NCBI RefSeq assembly: GCF_947503125.1
Contig: NZ_CANNCR010000004.1
Location: 144,548-208,547, forward strand
DNA from: an uncultured Metabacillus sp.
Lineage (GTDB): Bacteria > Bacillota > Bacilli > Bacillales > Bacillaceae
Length of the DNA stretch: 64,000 nt
Direction: 5' to 3'
A program made the position numbers and the translations under genes. The notes under the pieces were generated by a model. It was not told where the DNA came from, did not search any database, and worked only from the letters and a program-made list of their open reading frames with translations. Numbering within the stretch: the stretch's first letter is position 1; every line of letters starts with the position of its first letter. Positions 19,028-27,975 of this stretch are shown one piece after another.

Positions 19028-19579
19028 ATGAGTAAGAGAGTACTGATTGTTACTGGAGATGCTGTTGAGGCGCTTGAAATTTTTTATCCATATTACCGAT
19101 GTCTGGAAGAAGGATTTGATGTAACGATAGCTTCGCCTTCTGTAAAAAAACTGCAAACGGTCAGTCATGATTTTATTGAAGGTATGGAGACATATGTTGA
19201 AAAACCTGCTTATGGCATCGATTCGCAGCTATCGTTTGCAGATGTGAATCCATCAGACTATGACGGGTTAATTATTCCTGGTGGCCGCGCACCTGAATAT
19301 ATCCGCTTAGACGAATCCTTGCCGAATATTGTCCGTCACTTCTTTGAAGAAAATAAGCCTGTTGGTGCAATTTGTCATGCCGCACAAGTGCTAACGGTCG
19401 TACCAGATCTAATGAAGGGCCGGGAGTATACAGCATATATTGCTTGTAAACCCGATGTAATAGCATGTGGCGGTACCTATATTGAAGAAACTTTACACAT
19501 TCATAAGAACCTTGTTTCCGGTCATGCGTGGCCTGATCTGCCAGGGTTTATGCGGGAATTTATTAAATTACTGAAATAA
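19028..19579 (+). CDS. DJ-1/PfpI family protein
   Basis: A 183-residue class I glutamine amidotransferase-like protein. The nucleophile elbow GAICHAAQ has Cys116 followed by His117, and IIPGGRAPEYIR near 82 is the usual oxyanion region. Family members include deglycase/glyoxalase-like and protease-like proteins. The ATG at 19028 has GGGAGG eight bases upstream, whereas the longer 18968 start does not. It is a single-gene unit with a strong downstream hairpin. Confidence 0.85.
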   Translation: MSKRVLIVTGDAVEALEIFYPYYRCLEEGFDVTIASPSVKKLQTVSHDFIEGMETYVEKPAYGIDSQLSFADVNPSDYDGLIIPGGRAPEYIRLDESLPNIVRHFFEENKPVGAICHAAQVLTVVPDLMKGREYTAYIACKPDVIACGGTYIEETLHIHKNLVSGHAWPDLPGFMREFIKLLK

Positions 19580-19620
19580 TGTCAGATACCACATAGCATA
19601 ATATGAATTGACGTTAACAA

Positions 19621-19657
19621 GCGACCTTATTACTTTTTTTCAAAATAATAAGGTCGC
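19621..19657 (+). terminator. Hairpin after the DJ-1 gene
   Basis: A perfect 12-base stem, GCGACCTTATTA with TAATAAGGTCGC, followed by a weak T-rich tail. Confidence 0.65.
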
Positions 19658-19736
19658 TGACTTATTTTCCTTTTCGACTGCGTTCATTAAGCTAATTTCC
19701 CCACTGTAACCTAACAAACCTTGCACTTGACCTATA

Positions 19737-19754
19737 TTCGAAAACGCTCACAAA
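19737..19754 (+). promoter_or_regulatory. Weak cre-like box 1 upstream of the 59-residue ORF
   Basis: TTCGAAAACGCTCACAAA contains the AAACGC core of cre with about two mismatches. It is 18 bases upstream of a better box. Confidence 0.3.
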
Positions 19755-19771
19755 TTGTTCAAAAAAATTCA

Positions 19772-19787
19772 TTAAAAACGCTTACAA
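19772..19787 (+). promoter_or_regulatory. Cre-like box 2 overlapping the promoter of the 59-residue ORF
   Basis: TTAAAAACGCTTACAA has one mismatch to the cre consensus. It covers the -35 position relative to a TATAAT at 19805-19810, the arrangement expected for CcpA repression. Confidence 0.5.
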
Positions 19788-19853
19788 AAAAATAGATTTT
19801 GTTTTATAATATAATAAAATTTAGTCAATCATACACCTAAGGAGAATACAACG

Positions 19854-20033
19854 ATGAAACAGTTTGTTTTTTTAATAGATACAGGTAATGAAACAAAAGA
19901 ACATAAAATCAATGCTGCCGGTATGACAGATGCAGTGAAGCGAATTAAAGATATGAAGAAGGATTTTATGAAAGGTGACAATTCACATCTTAAGATAAAA
20001 TTTAAAGGCGTCATATATGAAAACGCTTACTGA
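19854..20033 (+). CDS. Small hypothetical protein (59 residues)
   Basis: The ORF starts at an ATG nine bases after TAAGGAGA and runs to TGA at 20033. The product is soluble, rich in lysine (MKQFVFLIDTGNETKEHKIN at the start, LKIKFKGVIYENAY at the end), with no membrane segment. I do not recognise it. Cre-like boxes lie before it and across its own stop codon, suggesting carbon-source control. Confidence 0.6.
   Translation: MKQFVFLIDTGNETKEHKINAAGMTDAVKRIKDMKKDFMKGDNSHLKIKFKGVIYENAY
20017..20032 (+). promoter_or_regulatory. Cre-like box 3 at the end of the 59-residue ORF
   Basis: ATGAAAACGCTTACTG differs from the cre consensus at one or two positions. It overlaps the last codons of the small ORF and is 158 bases upstream of the next AraC gene. 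Confidence 0.4.
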
Positions 20034-20189
20034 TTTCTTTTTACTTTCCAGAAATTTTGTTTTTCTTTCTAAAGTTTTTATTTCAACATACCTTCTAAAA
20101 CATTGATCCGAATATCGGACATTAATGAGTCCCTTATTCGGTTTTTTCTATTTTTGCAAGAATTAATAGAAAGAGAGTGGTAGAATCAG

Positions 20190-21032
20190 ATGGAAAATCG
20201 GGCAGGAACATTTTTAGGGAAAAATCTCGCAAATGTACAATTGGATGTTTCCATTGCAGCTTATACAAAGGTCCCTAAATCTTGGCGTGATGAAAATTAT
20301 ACAACTGATTTTAATAAGCTTTATTACATCATGGAAGGTGAAGGTTTCGTCAAAGTAAATCATGAGACGTTTTATCCTAAAGCTGGTGAGCTTTATTTAC
20401 TGCCTTCGGGCTCTGTTCAATCATATGGAACAATAAGCGACAATACGTTCGGAAAATATTGGTGCCATTTCACTGCGAAAATCGGTGATTTTCATTTATT
20501 TCAACTAATGAAGACACCCGTTTTTATCAAGCCGGAAGAATTTGAACTAGAAGAAAAATTCCAGCAACTTATTTCGTACATGCATAGTGATCGCCTTTCT
20601 AGCACCTTCCGTGTTCATTCCATCCTGCTCGAAATCATTGCCGTATTCCTTGAGAAAAGCCAGACGATTCATTTTAAAATGAATGCATCCCCTTCATTTG
20701 ATAAAATGGATGTCATTTTAACCTATATTGAAGAGCATTTGGATGGAAATTTATCTGTGGAATCTCTTGCACAAATGGCTAACTTCCATCCAAATTATTT
20801 TATTTCCGTTTTTAAGAATTTTACTGGTTCTTCGCCGATTCAATACATAAACCGCAGAAAAATTGAAAAAGCAAAGGAGTTACTTATCGTTAGTGAACGA
20901 AATGTCTCATCAATTTCCGATTCAGTAGGGATGGAGCTTTCCTATTTTTCAAGAGTATTTAAAGAACTTACAGGACTTTCTCCAACTTCATTTCGTGAAT
21001 TATCAGCAAAATCACGGATCAATCCGAAGTAG
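20190..21032 (+). CDS. AraC-family regulator with cupin sensor domain
   Basis: A 280-residue protein: an N-terminal AraC-binding cupin (YYIMEGEGFVKVNHETFYPKAGELYLLPSG around residues 47-77) and a C-terminal double helix-turn-helix (LAQMANFHPNYFISVFKNFTGSSPIQYI and DSVGMELSYFSRVFKELTGLSPTSFR). It lies convergent to the PhyH-HEAT gene with stops only two bases apart. No sugar operon is immediately adjacent, so the target is unclear. Confidence 0.88.
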   Translation: MENRAGTFLGKNLANVQLDVSIAAYTKVPKSWRDENYTTDFNKLYYIMEGEGFVKVNHETFYPKAGELYLLPSGSVQSYGTISDNTFGKYWCHFTAKIGDFHLFQLMKTPVFIKPEEFELEEKFQQLISYMHSDRLSSTFRVHSILLEIIAVFLEKSQTIHFKMNASPSFDKMDVILTYIEEHLDGNLSVESLAQMANFHPNYFISVFKNFTGSSPIQYINRRKIEKAKELLIVSERNVSSISDSVGMELSYFSRVFKELTGLSPTSFRELSAKSRINPK

Positions 21033-21034
21033 AT

Positions 21035-22450
21035 TTACGGATAAAACGTATTTGCCGGTGTCGTAGTCGGGCACCATCTTGAATTAAATAAAAACGTAAT
21101 CAACGCTTTGTTTGCTTGCTCTGTCCCAATATAACGAAGAGCTTCTGCTGCATGAGCACGTACATACCGGTTTTCATCCTGCAAAGCGATTTCCAATTGA
21201 GGAACTGCCAGGTCTGCTGATGCACCAATTCTTGATAACGAAAGACCTGCCATAAAGCGAACCTGTGCATCCTCATCTTGTAAACAACGGATTAATCCGC
21301 CGACAGCATCCTTAGCCGGACTGCCGATCATTCCAAGTGCTTCTGCAATTGATCTGCGAACGATCACCGAAGCATTTTCTAGTAATCGGTTAAGAGCAGG
21401 AACGGCTTCAGCAGCCTGATGTCTCTTTTCACTAAGAGCAAAAATCGCGCGCACTACTGTTGAGGTTCTGCTATGATCCAATGCTTGGATTAAACCTGGA
21501 ATTGCTTCTTTTCCTGCAATCGATAACCCATAAGCAGCGAGCCGCGACACATTGCTATTATCATGCTGCAAAGCTGATAACAGGCTTTGGACACCAGCTT
21601 TCCCACAACATGCAAGCTCATAAGCAGCATTCAATGCAACTGGTTCGAATTCATCCTCTAACGAACTTAGCTTATTTTCGATCAAATCGGACGAACATGT
21701 TGCAGTTGATGCCATGCTGCCAATTTTCCCTGATAACCAATTCCAAGTTTCTTCCCACATTACGTCATGCTGGGCAAATAATGCGCTAGTGGATTCAGGA
21801 AGCTTCCACGCGCTTTCAACATTGTTCCAGCTTGGCTTTGTTGGTGCTTTTGTGCGCATAAACTCAAACTTAAGCATAAATCGCGGGTTTCCAAGTGTGT
21901 TTGGTGTGGCACGATGCCAAATATCATAGTGTATTAAAGCAAATGTACCTGCTTCTCCACATGCTAATACCTCTTGATCCAATTCATCAGACTCAAAGAC
22001 GCGGGAGTCGTAATTTTGGGTACCAGGCAGGATACCGGTAGGACCCAATTCCGCTGGTGTATCCTGTGGAAAATACATAATCATTGCCCACCACGGATGA
22101 TGGTTCCGCATGCGGTTATAGCCCCAATAACTGTCCTTATGCCAACCTCCTGGCACTGATGAGGCATTATAATGACCATGTCGATGGGCATGCAGCATAT
22201 AATCAGGCCCGAGAACACTTGTCAGTGCTCCCGTAATAACCGGATGTTCAAATACTCTTTGCAGCTCTGTTACTCTTGGTAATAAGTTATTTCCTGGATT
22301 CCCCTCTTCCTCATACACTTTCAATAACTGTTCATTTAATCTTTCATGGAATTCATTAGAAAAATCGGTTTTTAAAACGAGAAAACCATCTGTTATAAAT
22401 CTTCTCATTTGCTCATCTGTTAATAAAAGCGGATTGTTTTCACCAGCCAT
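21035..22450 (-). CDS. Phytanoyl-CoA dioxygenase-like protein fused to HEAT repeats
   Basis: A 471-residue protein in two parts. Residues about 10-200 are a PhyH-type Fe(II)/2-oxoglutarate dioxygenase: GGWHKDSYW gives the iron ligands His104 and Asp106, WHRATPN gives the distal His179, and Arg190 in NPRF fits the 2-oxoglutarate anchor. Residues about 255-460 are about six HEAT/PBS-lyase repeats (pattern DENRYVRAHAAEALRYIG, PGLIQALDHS). The ATG at 22450 has AAAGGAGG upstream; an ATG 27 bases further up and a frame start at 22522 do not. PhyH enzymes hydroxylate small molecules; HEAT repeats bind partners. Substrate unknown. Confidence 0.8.
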   Translation of the reverse strand: MAGENNPLLLTDEQMRRFITDGFLVLKTDFSNEFHERLNEQLLKVYEEEGNPGNNLLPRVTELQRVFEHPVITGALTSVLGPDYMLHAHRHGHYNASSVPGGWHKDSYWGYNRMRNHHPWWAMIMYFPQDTPAELGPTGILPGTQNYDSRVFESDELDQEVLACGEAGTFALIHYDIWHRATPNTLGNPRFMLKFEFMRTKAPTKPSWNNVESAWKLPESTSALFAQHDVMWEETWNWLSGKIGSMASTATCSSDLIENKLSSLEDEFEPVALNAAYELACCGKAGVQSLLSALQHDNSNVSRLAAYGLSIAGKEAIPGLIQALDHSRTSTVVRAIFALSEKRHQAAEAVPALNRLLENASVIVRRSIAEALGMIGSPAKDAVGGLIRCLQDEDAQVRFMAGLSLSRIGASADLAVPQLEIALQDENRYVRAHAAEALRYIGTEQANKALITFLFNSRWCPTTTPANTFYP

Positions 22451-22579
22451 CCCTTTATTGCCTCCTTTAACATTCATTGAAGCTTCACGATTATTATAAA
22501 AGAAGCAAAATTGGAAAAACATAGAGAAAATTCATTTACATTTGTACAAAACTAAGGTGTTTTTTGCCTAAATGTTCTC

Positions 22580-22641
22580 CATAAAAAAATCAGGTATTTA
22601 AACCATAAGAGTCATTTTCTCTTTGATTTAGTACCTGATTG
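22580..22641 (-). terminator. Terminator of the MocA/aldo-keto reductase operon
   Basis: On the minus strand AATCAGGTA pairs with TACCTGATT and is followed by TTTTTTTAT. It lies about 30 bases after the aldo/keto reductase stop. Confidence 0.65.
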
Positions 22642-22669
22642 TTTAAAAGGTATAGAGAATTAAAGATTA

Positions 22670-23611
22670 CTAACTAACACTTTTTTCAACATGCTCCAAC
22701 CAGTTGATTTCATCTTCTGTCAACACAATTTTTGAGCCTTCAAAACATGATTGTAATTCCTCCTCATTTTGTGCACCAATAAGAGCACAAGTAGGAAACG
22801 GTTGATTCAATACATATGCCAGCGCGATTTGAATCGTAGTAACTCCCTTCTCTTTCGCTAATTGTTCTGCGCGGCGAAGGCGTTCCCAGTTGTCATCACT
22901 ATAAAATACACGAACAAGATCTTCATTGCTTCGATCTTCTGGTGTAAAGCGGCCGGTAAAGAAGCCTCTTGCTTGGGAAGACCAGGATAGAATCGGCAGC
23001 TGGTGTTCTTTATGCCATGCACAATCAGAGGCATCAGCTGAAACACAGCCCGCCCAGAAAGGTTCTTTTGCTTTCGCTAAACTTAGATTAGGACTGCTGA
23101 AGGTGAAGCCAACAAGTCCATTTTCTGCTGCGTATTCATTTGCCTCCTGCAAGCGTTGCACTGTCCAATTGGATCCGCCAATTGCTTTGATACGCCCTGC
23201 TTTAATATGTTCATTTAAAGCATCGATAATGATACTGACTGGTACATTAGGATCATCACGATGTAATGCATATAAATCAATATAATCTGTTCCAAGGCGC
23301 TCTAAGCTCTCAAATAGATCTTTAGAAATGGCCTCCGGATTAACACGTGGACCATTTTGATCATGATGTGCTCCTTTTGTAAGAATGACAACATCTTCAC
23401 GATTATTACGATCCTTCATCCATTGGCCAATTGCCACTTCACTTTCGCCGCCACAGTAGATATAAGCGGTATCAATGGTATTGCCGCCTATTGCAAAATA
23501 ACGATCTAATACACTGCATACTCTTTCATAAACACTTGGTCTAAAATAGTCGGACCCTTGAATAAGAGTCGTTACCGGTTTATCTAATCCTGGAATCTTA
23601 ATTGTTTTCAT
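22670..23611 (-). CDS. Aldo/keto reductase
   Basis: A 313-residue TIM-barrel oxidoreductase. It has NTIDTAYIYCGGESEVAIG near residue 40 (catalytic Asp and Tyr), ILTKGAHH (Lys), the DYIDLYALHRDD strand, and the C-terminal ALIGAQNEEELQSC NADP-binding segment. The upstream neighbour is a Gfo/Idh/MocA oxidoreductase 20 bases away, and an AraC regulator is divergent to both, so the three probably act on one sugar or sugar derivative. Confidence 0.88.
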   Translation of the reverse strand: MKTIKIPGLDKPVTTLIQGSDYFRPSVYERVCSVLDRYFAIGGNTIDTAYIYCGGESEVAIGQWMKDRNNREDVVILTKGAHHDQNGPRVNPEAISKDLFESLERLGTDYIDLYALHRDDPNVPVSIIIDALNEHIKAGRIKAIGGSNWTVQRLQEANEYAAENGLVGFTFSSPNLSLAKAKEPFWAGCVSADASDCAWHKEHQLPILSWSSQARGFFTGRFTPEDRSNEDLVRVFYSDDNWERLRRAEQLAKEKGVTTIQIALAYVLNQPFPTCALIGAQNEEELQSCFEGSKIVLTEDEINWLEHVEKSVS

Positions 23612-23631
23612 TACTCATTCCTCCTAGATTA

Positions 23632-24627
23632 TTAGATTTCAACACGACGGCGTTCTTTTGCCGATGTTAAACATGCATCAAGAACCTTCATATTCGAAAT
23701 GGCATCTGTTGCTGGAAAAGGAAGAGGCTCACCAGTCAAAATGCTTTTCCCTAATGCATCTGCTTGTAAGGAATATTGATTCAAACGAGGAACTTCAACC
23801 TCTCTCTTTCCGTCTTTTGATATAACATAAAAGTTGTCTGATTGATCTTGATTAACAACAAATGCTGAAGGAACCTCGATACGGCCTTCTGTACCAAGAA
23901 TTTCAAGCGTATTTCTAAAGGCTGCCCACATCCCGCAATCAAATGTAAGAGCGACGCCATTGTCGAACTCAAGGATGCCGGATGCCATCATATCTACATG
24001 ATCATGTTCTTCAGAAAAAAAGGCGTGGACAGTGGCAGCTTGAGGTTCCTGGCCAAGCAGCATCCGTGCTGCACTAATTGGATAAACCCCTACATCATAC
24101 AGCGAGCCACCGCCCCATTCTTGTTTATAGCGAACATTTCCTTTAGCTTTTGCATTGTTAAAGGTAAAGGTTCCGTGGATGCCGCGGAGCTCTCCAATTT
24201 CTCCTGATTGGATTACTTCTTGAATCATCATATAACGAGGGTGATAACGGTACATAAATGCTTCTGCAAAAACAACGCCCGCTTTTTCACATGCTGCAAC
24301 CATTTCGTCAGCTTCACTAGCATTGATCGCTAATGGTTTTTCACATAATACATGTTTTCCTGCTTCAGCTGCACGAATTGTCCATTCTTTATGTAAGTGG
24401 TTTGGCAGCGGAATGTAAACGCCATCAATATTTGGATCAGCAAGTAACTCTTCATAACTTCCATAGGCTGTTGGTATCTTCAATTCTTCTGCAGTTTGTT
24501 GTGCTTTTTCTAGTCCGCGACTAGCAATCGCAGAAACTTCTCCTGTTTCAGACTGTTGAATTCCAGGGATAACGGCCCGCTTAGCAATACTTGCTGAACC
24601 CATGATCCCCCAACGAATCTTTTTCAT
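23632..24627 (-). CDS. Gfo/Idh/MocA family oxidoreductase
   Basis: A 331-residue NAD(P)-dependent dehydrogenase. The Rossmann start is IRWGIMGSASIAKRAV, the conserved EKPLAINASEADEM segment is near residue 96, and EAFMYRYHPRY and GGGSLYDVGVYPI mark the catalytic domain. It is the first gene of a two-gene operon and has a good ribosome site. It belongs to the xylose dehydrogenase-like branch; the substrate is not predictable. Confidence 0.88.
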   Translation of the reverse strand: MKKIRWGIMGSASIAKRAVIPGIQQSETGEVSAIASRGLEKAQQTAEELKIPTAYGSYEELLADPNIDGVYIPLPNHLHKEWTIRAAEAGKHVLCEKPLAINASEADEMVAACEKAGVVFAEAFMYRYHPRYMMIQEVIQSGEIGELRGIHGTFTFNNAKAKGNVRYKQEWGGGSLYDVGVYPISAARMLLGQEPQAATVHAFFSEEHDHVDMMASGILEFDNGVALTFDCGMWAAFRNTLEILGTEGRIEVPSAFVVNQDQSDNFYVISKDGKREVEVPRLNQYSLQADALGKSILTGEPLPFPATDAISNMKVLDACLTSAKERRRVEI

Positions 24628-24719
24628 TCCGTTCCTCTCCTTTTTAGTCTTAGTTAATACTATATTGTCATTATATAAGACTAAGATTAAAATAAAAATA
24701 AAATCTTATTGCTCTATAT

Positions 24720-25589
24720 ATGAAACAATTTTGCTATGAAAGAGTGATCGCTTTGCATAGACAATATTTACTGCCTACATTAAATGACCATGAATATATG
24801 ATTCTTCCTGAATCAATCGGCTGGTACTATGATGCACCTGAGCATGATGTCGATCGTAAGGTAGGTACATTGAATAATTTTAGTATCCATTTTGTTCTAT
24901 CAGGAACGGGGTTTGTGGAAGCCGATGGAAAGCAATATGTATTAAAACGGGGGGACGCTTTTTTGTACTTTCCAATGCAAGAACAGCGATACTATAGCAG
25001 CAAGAATGATCCATGGAATATTCGCTGGGTTCATTTTTATGGGAGTATCCTTAATCAGTTTTTATCGGAGAAAGGTTTTCATCGTTATTCACTTTGGAAT
25101 GTGAAGCATATAAAACCGGTAGAAGATGCCCACGAGAAACTACTTTTAGAAGCAGAGAAAAATAGTTTTCTCCATCTGTCTCGCTTGTCCACTCTTACCT
25201 ATACGTTTTTGATGGAATTCATTACAAACGTGGTGCCAAGAACTTCTGATCGAAGACAAGAGCTCGATGATCGGATTCAGCCTCTGCTTCCATTAATGCA
25301 AAGAAAGGCTTGCGAGCCATTTGAATTAGATTATTGGGCAGAGCAAGCAGGTGTGAGTACTTATTATTTCTGCCGTTTATTTAAACGGGCTACGCAAATG
25401 ACACCGATGGCTTTTATTACGTTATGCCGGCTTCAGATGAGTAAGCAATGGCTGCTAGATCACAAAGATATGACAATTAAGGATATTGCTTATAAGGCGG
25501 GGTATCCGAGTATTAGTTATTTTAATAAACGGTTTCTTGAACAAGAAGGGATGACACCGACTGAATATCGAAAGCTTTTTTCATCATAA
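24720..25589 (+). CDS. AraC-family regulator
   Basis: A 289-residue regulator with an AraC-binding cupin (FVLSGTGFVEADGKQYVLKRGDAFLYFP around 59-88) and a C-terminal AraC helix-turn-helix pair (AEQAGVSTYYFCRLFKRATQMTPMAF, DIAYKAGYPSISYFNKRF). It is divergent from the MocA/aldo-keto reductase operon over a 92-base gap and is its likely regulator. No good ribosome site precedes the ATG at 24720, so the start may be a nearby GTG or TTG. Confidence 0.85.
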   Translation: MKQFCYERVIALHRQYLLPTLNDHEYMILPESIGWYYDAPEHDVDRKVGTLNNFSIHFVLSGTGFVEADGKQYVLKRGDAFLYFPMQEQRYYSSKNDPWNIRWVHFYGSILNQFLSEKGFHRYSLWNVKHIKPVEDAHEKLLLEAEKNSFLHLSRLSTLTYTFLMEFITNVVPRTSDRRQELDDRIQPLLPLMQRKACEPFELDYWAEQAGVSTYYFCRLFKRATQMTPMAFITLCRLQMSKQWLLDHKDMTIKDIAYKAGYPSISYFNKRFLEQEGMTPTEYRKLFSS

Positions 25590-25605
25590 GACATTGGAGT
25601 AGGAT

Positions 25606-25725
25606 GTATGTCTAGAAAGTATAGCAACTCCCTAATCGCGAGGAGCAATGCTGTTGCTCAGGAATAGAAGATGTTCTCTATCATCAAGTCCTGAGCAACT
25701 AGATGCTGGCCGAACATACTCGGGT
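25606..25725 (+). repeat. Dispersed palindromic repeat, degenerate copy B
   Basis: A hairpin at 25653-25699 has perfect outer arms GTTGCTCAGGA and TCCTGAGCAAC and the family core aatagaagat-gttctct-atcatcaa. Outer arms GTATGT and ACATAC enclose it. Outside the core it has diverged from the other copies, so the assignment rests on the hairpin. Confidence 0.5.
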
Positions 25726-25775
25726 AAGATATAGCAGCTAAGAATTAATACTTTATCTACTTTTTTTGAAAATGT

Positions 25776-26790
25776 TCATCTCTTATCCCTTAAAATCATT
25801 TTCGAGTCAAAATGAACAATAGCACGATTTTCTATTATTCTCCGTTCAATGTTTTGAACGGTTTTGATCAATTGTGGATCTGCACGCTTCAAATCCAATT
25901 TTTTATAAAAGAAGCTATATAAAGTTAAATCCCTTAATTTTAAAAATAGCGGGATTGTTTCATAATCAAGAAGTGTTAGTTGATTTTCTGTCTCATACCC
26001 TTTTAGAAAAGCCCTCATAAAGCTCGCAGCAAATTCTTTAAGGTCTTTTTCACCTTCACGTTCTAAACTCCAGATCAAATAATACAAAGGTATCGCCAAA
26101 TCACTAGCAAACCAATGATATGAACAATCATCAAAATCAAAAACATAGATCTTTCCTTCATAATAATGAAAATTTCCGTGATGAATATCAGAATGGATCA
26201 AACCAAAATTATCCTGATGAACAGGAAGGGCTTGCAATTGCTTTAGGATGAATTCCTGTTGGCGAACAACCTGTTCCGGAGCATCGATATGATACTGTTT
26301 TACATGTAATAATTCTTCTTCATACCAATCAAGCCTTTTATATTCAGAGTTTGGCTTGTAGCTTTTTGTTTTCTGATGCAGCTTTCCTATTGTTTTTCCC
26401 CATGCAAAAAATAACTCTTCGTTTACTTGTTCATCTTTTATTTTTATCTGAACACCTGGAGCTTTTTCAAACAAACAACAATAAAAGTTTGTCCCATCAA
26501 GCCCCTTTACAATTTCAACTAAATTATTTTCACGTAGCAATCACTCTAGGAATCTTTATTCCATTGTATTGTAAGTATTCGATCCACTTTAACTCAGCAA
26601 GTACCTGTTCTTTTGGTCGATGTGATTGATGTGTCATTCTTAAAATATAAGGTGTCTCATCCCGATAAACCTCAAATACATAATTCTCTGCTTCACCTAG
26701 TTTTTTAAAACGATTAGAATTGATTCCAAAAAAATTTCCGGCTATTTCTATCATTTTATTCGAAAATATTTTTTCAACCGCTGCTTCCAT
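25776..26790 (-). pseudogene. Frameshifted APH-family phosphotransferase
   Basis: Two abutting frames make one protein of about 340 residues. The first (26790 to 26530) has the N-lobe (LGEAENYVFEVYRDETPYILRM, then KIPRVIAT and a stop). The second (to 25776) continues with ENNLVEIVKGLDG and the C-lobe: FGLIHSDIHHGNFHYYEGK, the catalytic HxDxxxxN loop, and VFDFDD, the metal site. A one-base loss (or two-base gain) near 26530-26540 separates them. The enzyme resembles YerI/homoserine-kinase-like APH folds that phosphorylate small molecules. It could be a true pseudogene or a sequencing error. Confidence 0.75.
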
Positions 26791-26998
26791 TTTCTTGCCT
26801 CCAATTATTTACGATAAAATTGTTCAATTTTTATGCAAAGGAAGATATTTACTAGAAATCATACAGATGTTAAAGTACGATTATACTATCAAATTTTTCC
26901 GGAGTTTATGAAAGATTCTATCTAAACGAAATAAAATCCTCCTTTTCCATGTTTTGGTAAAAATTAGAAAGTTATTAACGAGGGAGAGTTCCATAAAG

Positions 26999-27919
26999 GT
27001 GAAATTATTAACAGTTGAAAATTTAGTTAAAACGTTTTCATTAAAAGTATTAGCTGGAGAAGATAAACTCCAACAACCAATTACACAATCACGGTCACAT
27101 CGTCCGGGTTTGGAATTCGTCGGTCACTTTGACTTTTTTCCAACTGAACGGGTTCAAATTCTTGGCAGAAAAGAAATTACCTATTTACATAAGTTAAGCA
27201 TTGAAGAACGTCAGCTGCGAATAGGAAATATCGTCAAATACCACCCACCATGTTTTATCGTGACTGCCGGGCAAGAAGGGCTAACGTATTTAACTCAATA
27301 CTGTAAAGAAGAGAGAATTCCTTTGTTATGCACAAATGAGCCTCAAACGACTTCTGAGTTTATTTCAAGGCTTGATGCTTATATGGTCAAAACACTTGCC
27401 CCAGAAATCGCCATTCACGGAGTATGTGTCAATGTATATGGAATTGGCATCTTACTTCGAGGAAAATCTGGCGTAGGGAAAAGCGAAACGGCACACACTT
27501 TGATAGGAAGAGGTCACAGGCTGATTGCAGATGATATTGTCGTGTTGAAAAAGCTCAGTCCAAGAACCATACTCGGTACCCATGATGGGAAAACAAAAGA
27601 ATTTCTTGCACTGCGCAGTATTGGTTTGTTGAATGTGGTCCGTTTATATGGAAGAAAAGCTTTTCAGGATGAAACAAGGATCGCACTCGATATAGAACTG
27701 ACAAAATGGCAAAAAAATTCGCTTAATAATGAATTAGAACACGAACCAAAATTCACAGAATATATGGGGGTGCAAATTCCTCATATTGAAATTCAACTCC
27801 AGCCAGGACGTGATGTAGCGGGATTAATTGAAGCGGCTGCAAATAATTGGCTTCTAAAACAGCAGGGATACAGTGCTGCAGAGGAGTTTATGAGACGGCT
27901 TGAATCTGATTCAAGCTGA
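26999..27919 (+). CDS. HPr kinase/phosphorylase paralogue
   Basis: A 306-residue protein matching HprK along its length. The N-domain has PITQSRSHRPGLEFVG and ERVQILG; the catalytic domain has His140 in APEIAIHGV, the P-loop GKSGVGKS (155-162), HRLIADD (Asp178) and the signature QLQPGRDVAGLIEAAANN. The bacterial enzyme phosphorylates Ser46 of HPr/Crh to drive CcpA catabolite repression. Several positions differ from the usual Bacillus protein, and the lgt-ppaX genes that follow the standard hprK are absent, so this is probably a second copy. A GTG start at 26999 fits the family N-terminus; an in-frame start at 26954 adds 15 unlikely residues. Confidence 0.8.
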   Translation: MKLLTVENLVKTFSLKVLAGEDKLQQPITQSRSHRPGLEFVGHFDFFPTERVQILGRKEITYLHKLSIEERQLRIGNIVKYHPPCFIVTAGQEGLTYLTQYCKEERIPLLCTNEPQTTSEFISRLDAYMVKTLAPEIAIHGVCVNVYGIGILLRGKSGVGKSETAHTLIGRGHRLIADDIVVLKKLSPRTILGTHDGKTKEFLALRSIGLLNVVRLYGRKAFQDETRIALDIELTKWQKNSLNNELEHEPKFTEYMGVQIPHIEIQLQPGRDVAGLIEAAANNWLLKQQGYSAAEEFMRRLESDSS

Positions 27920-27975
27920 TCTCATTTTTCCTCTTTTATATTGATAATTAGGAGAATTAACTTTTTTTCATGATA

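Noticed and set aside
26530..26790. A separate small 86-residue gene before the APH-like frame
   Set aside because: It carries the N-lobe that the downstream frame lacks, so both belong to one broken gene.
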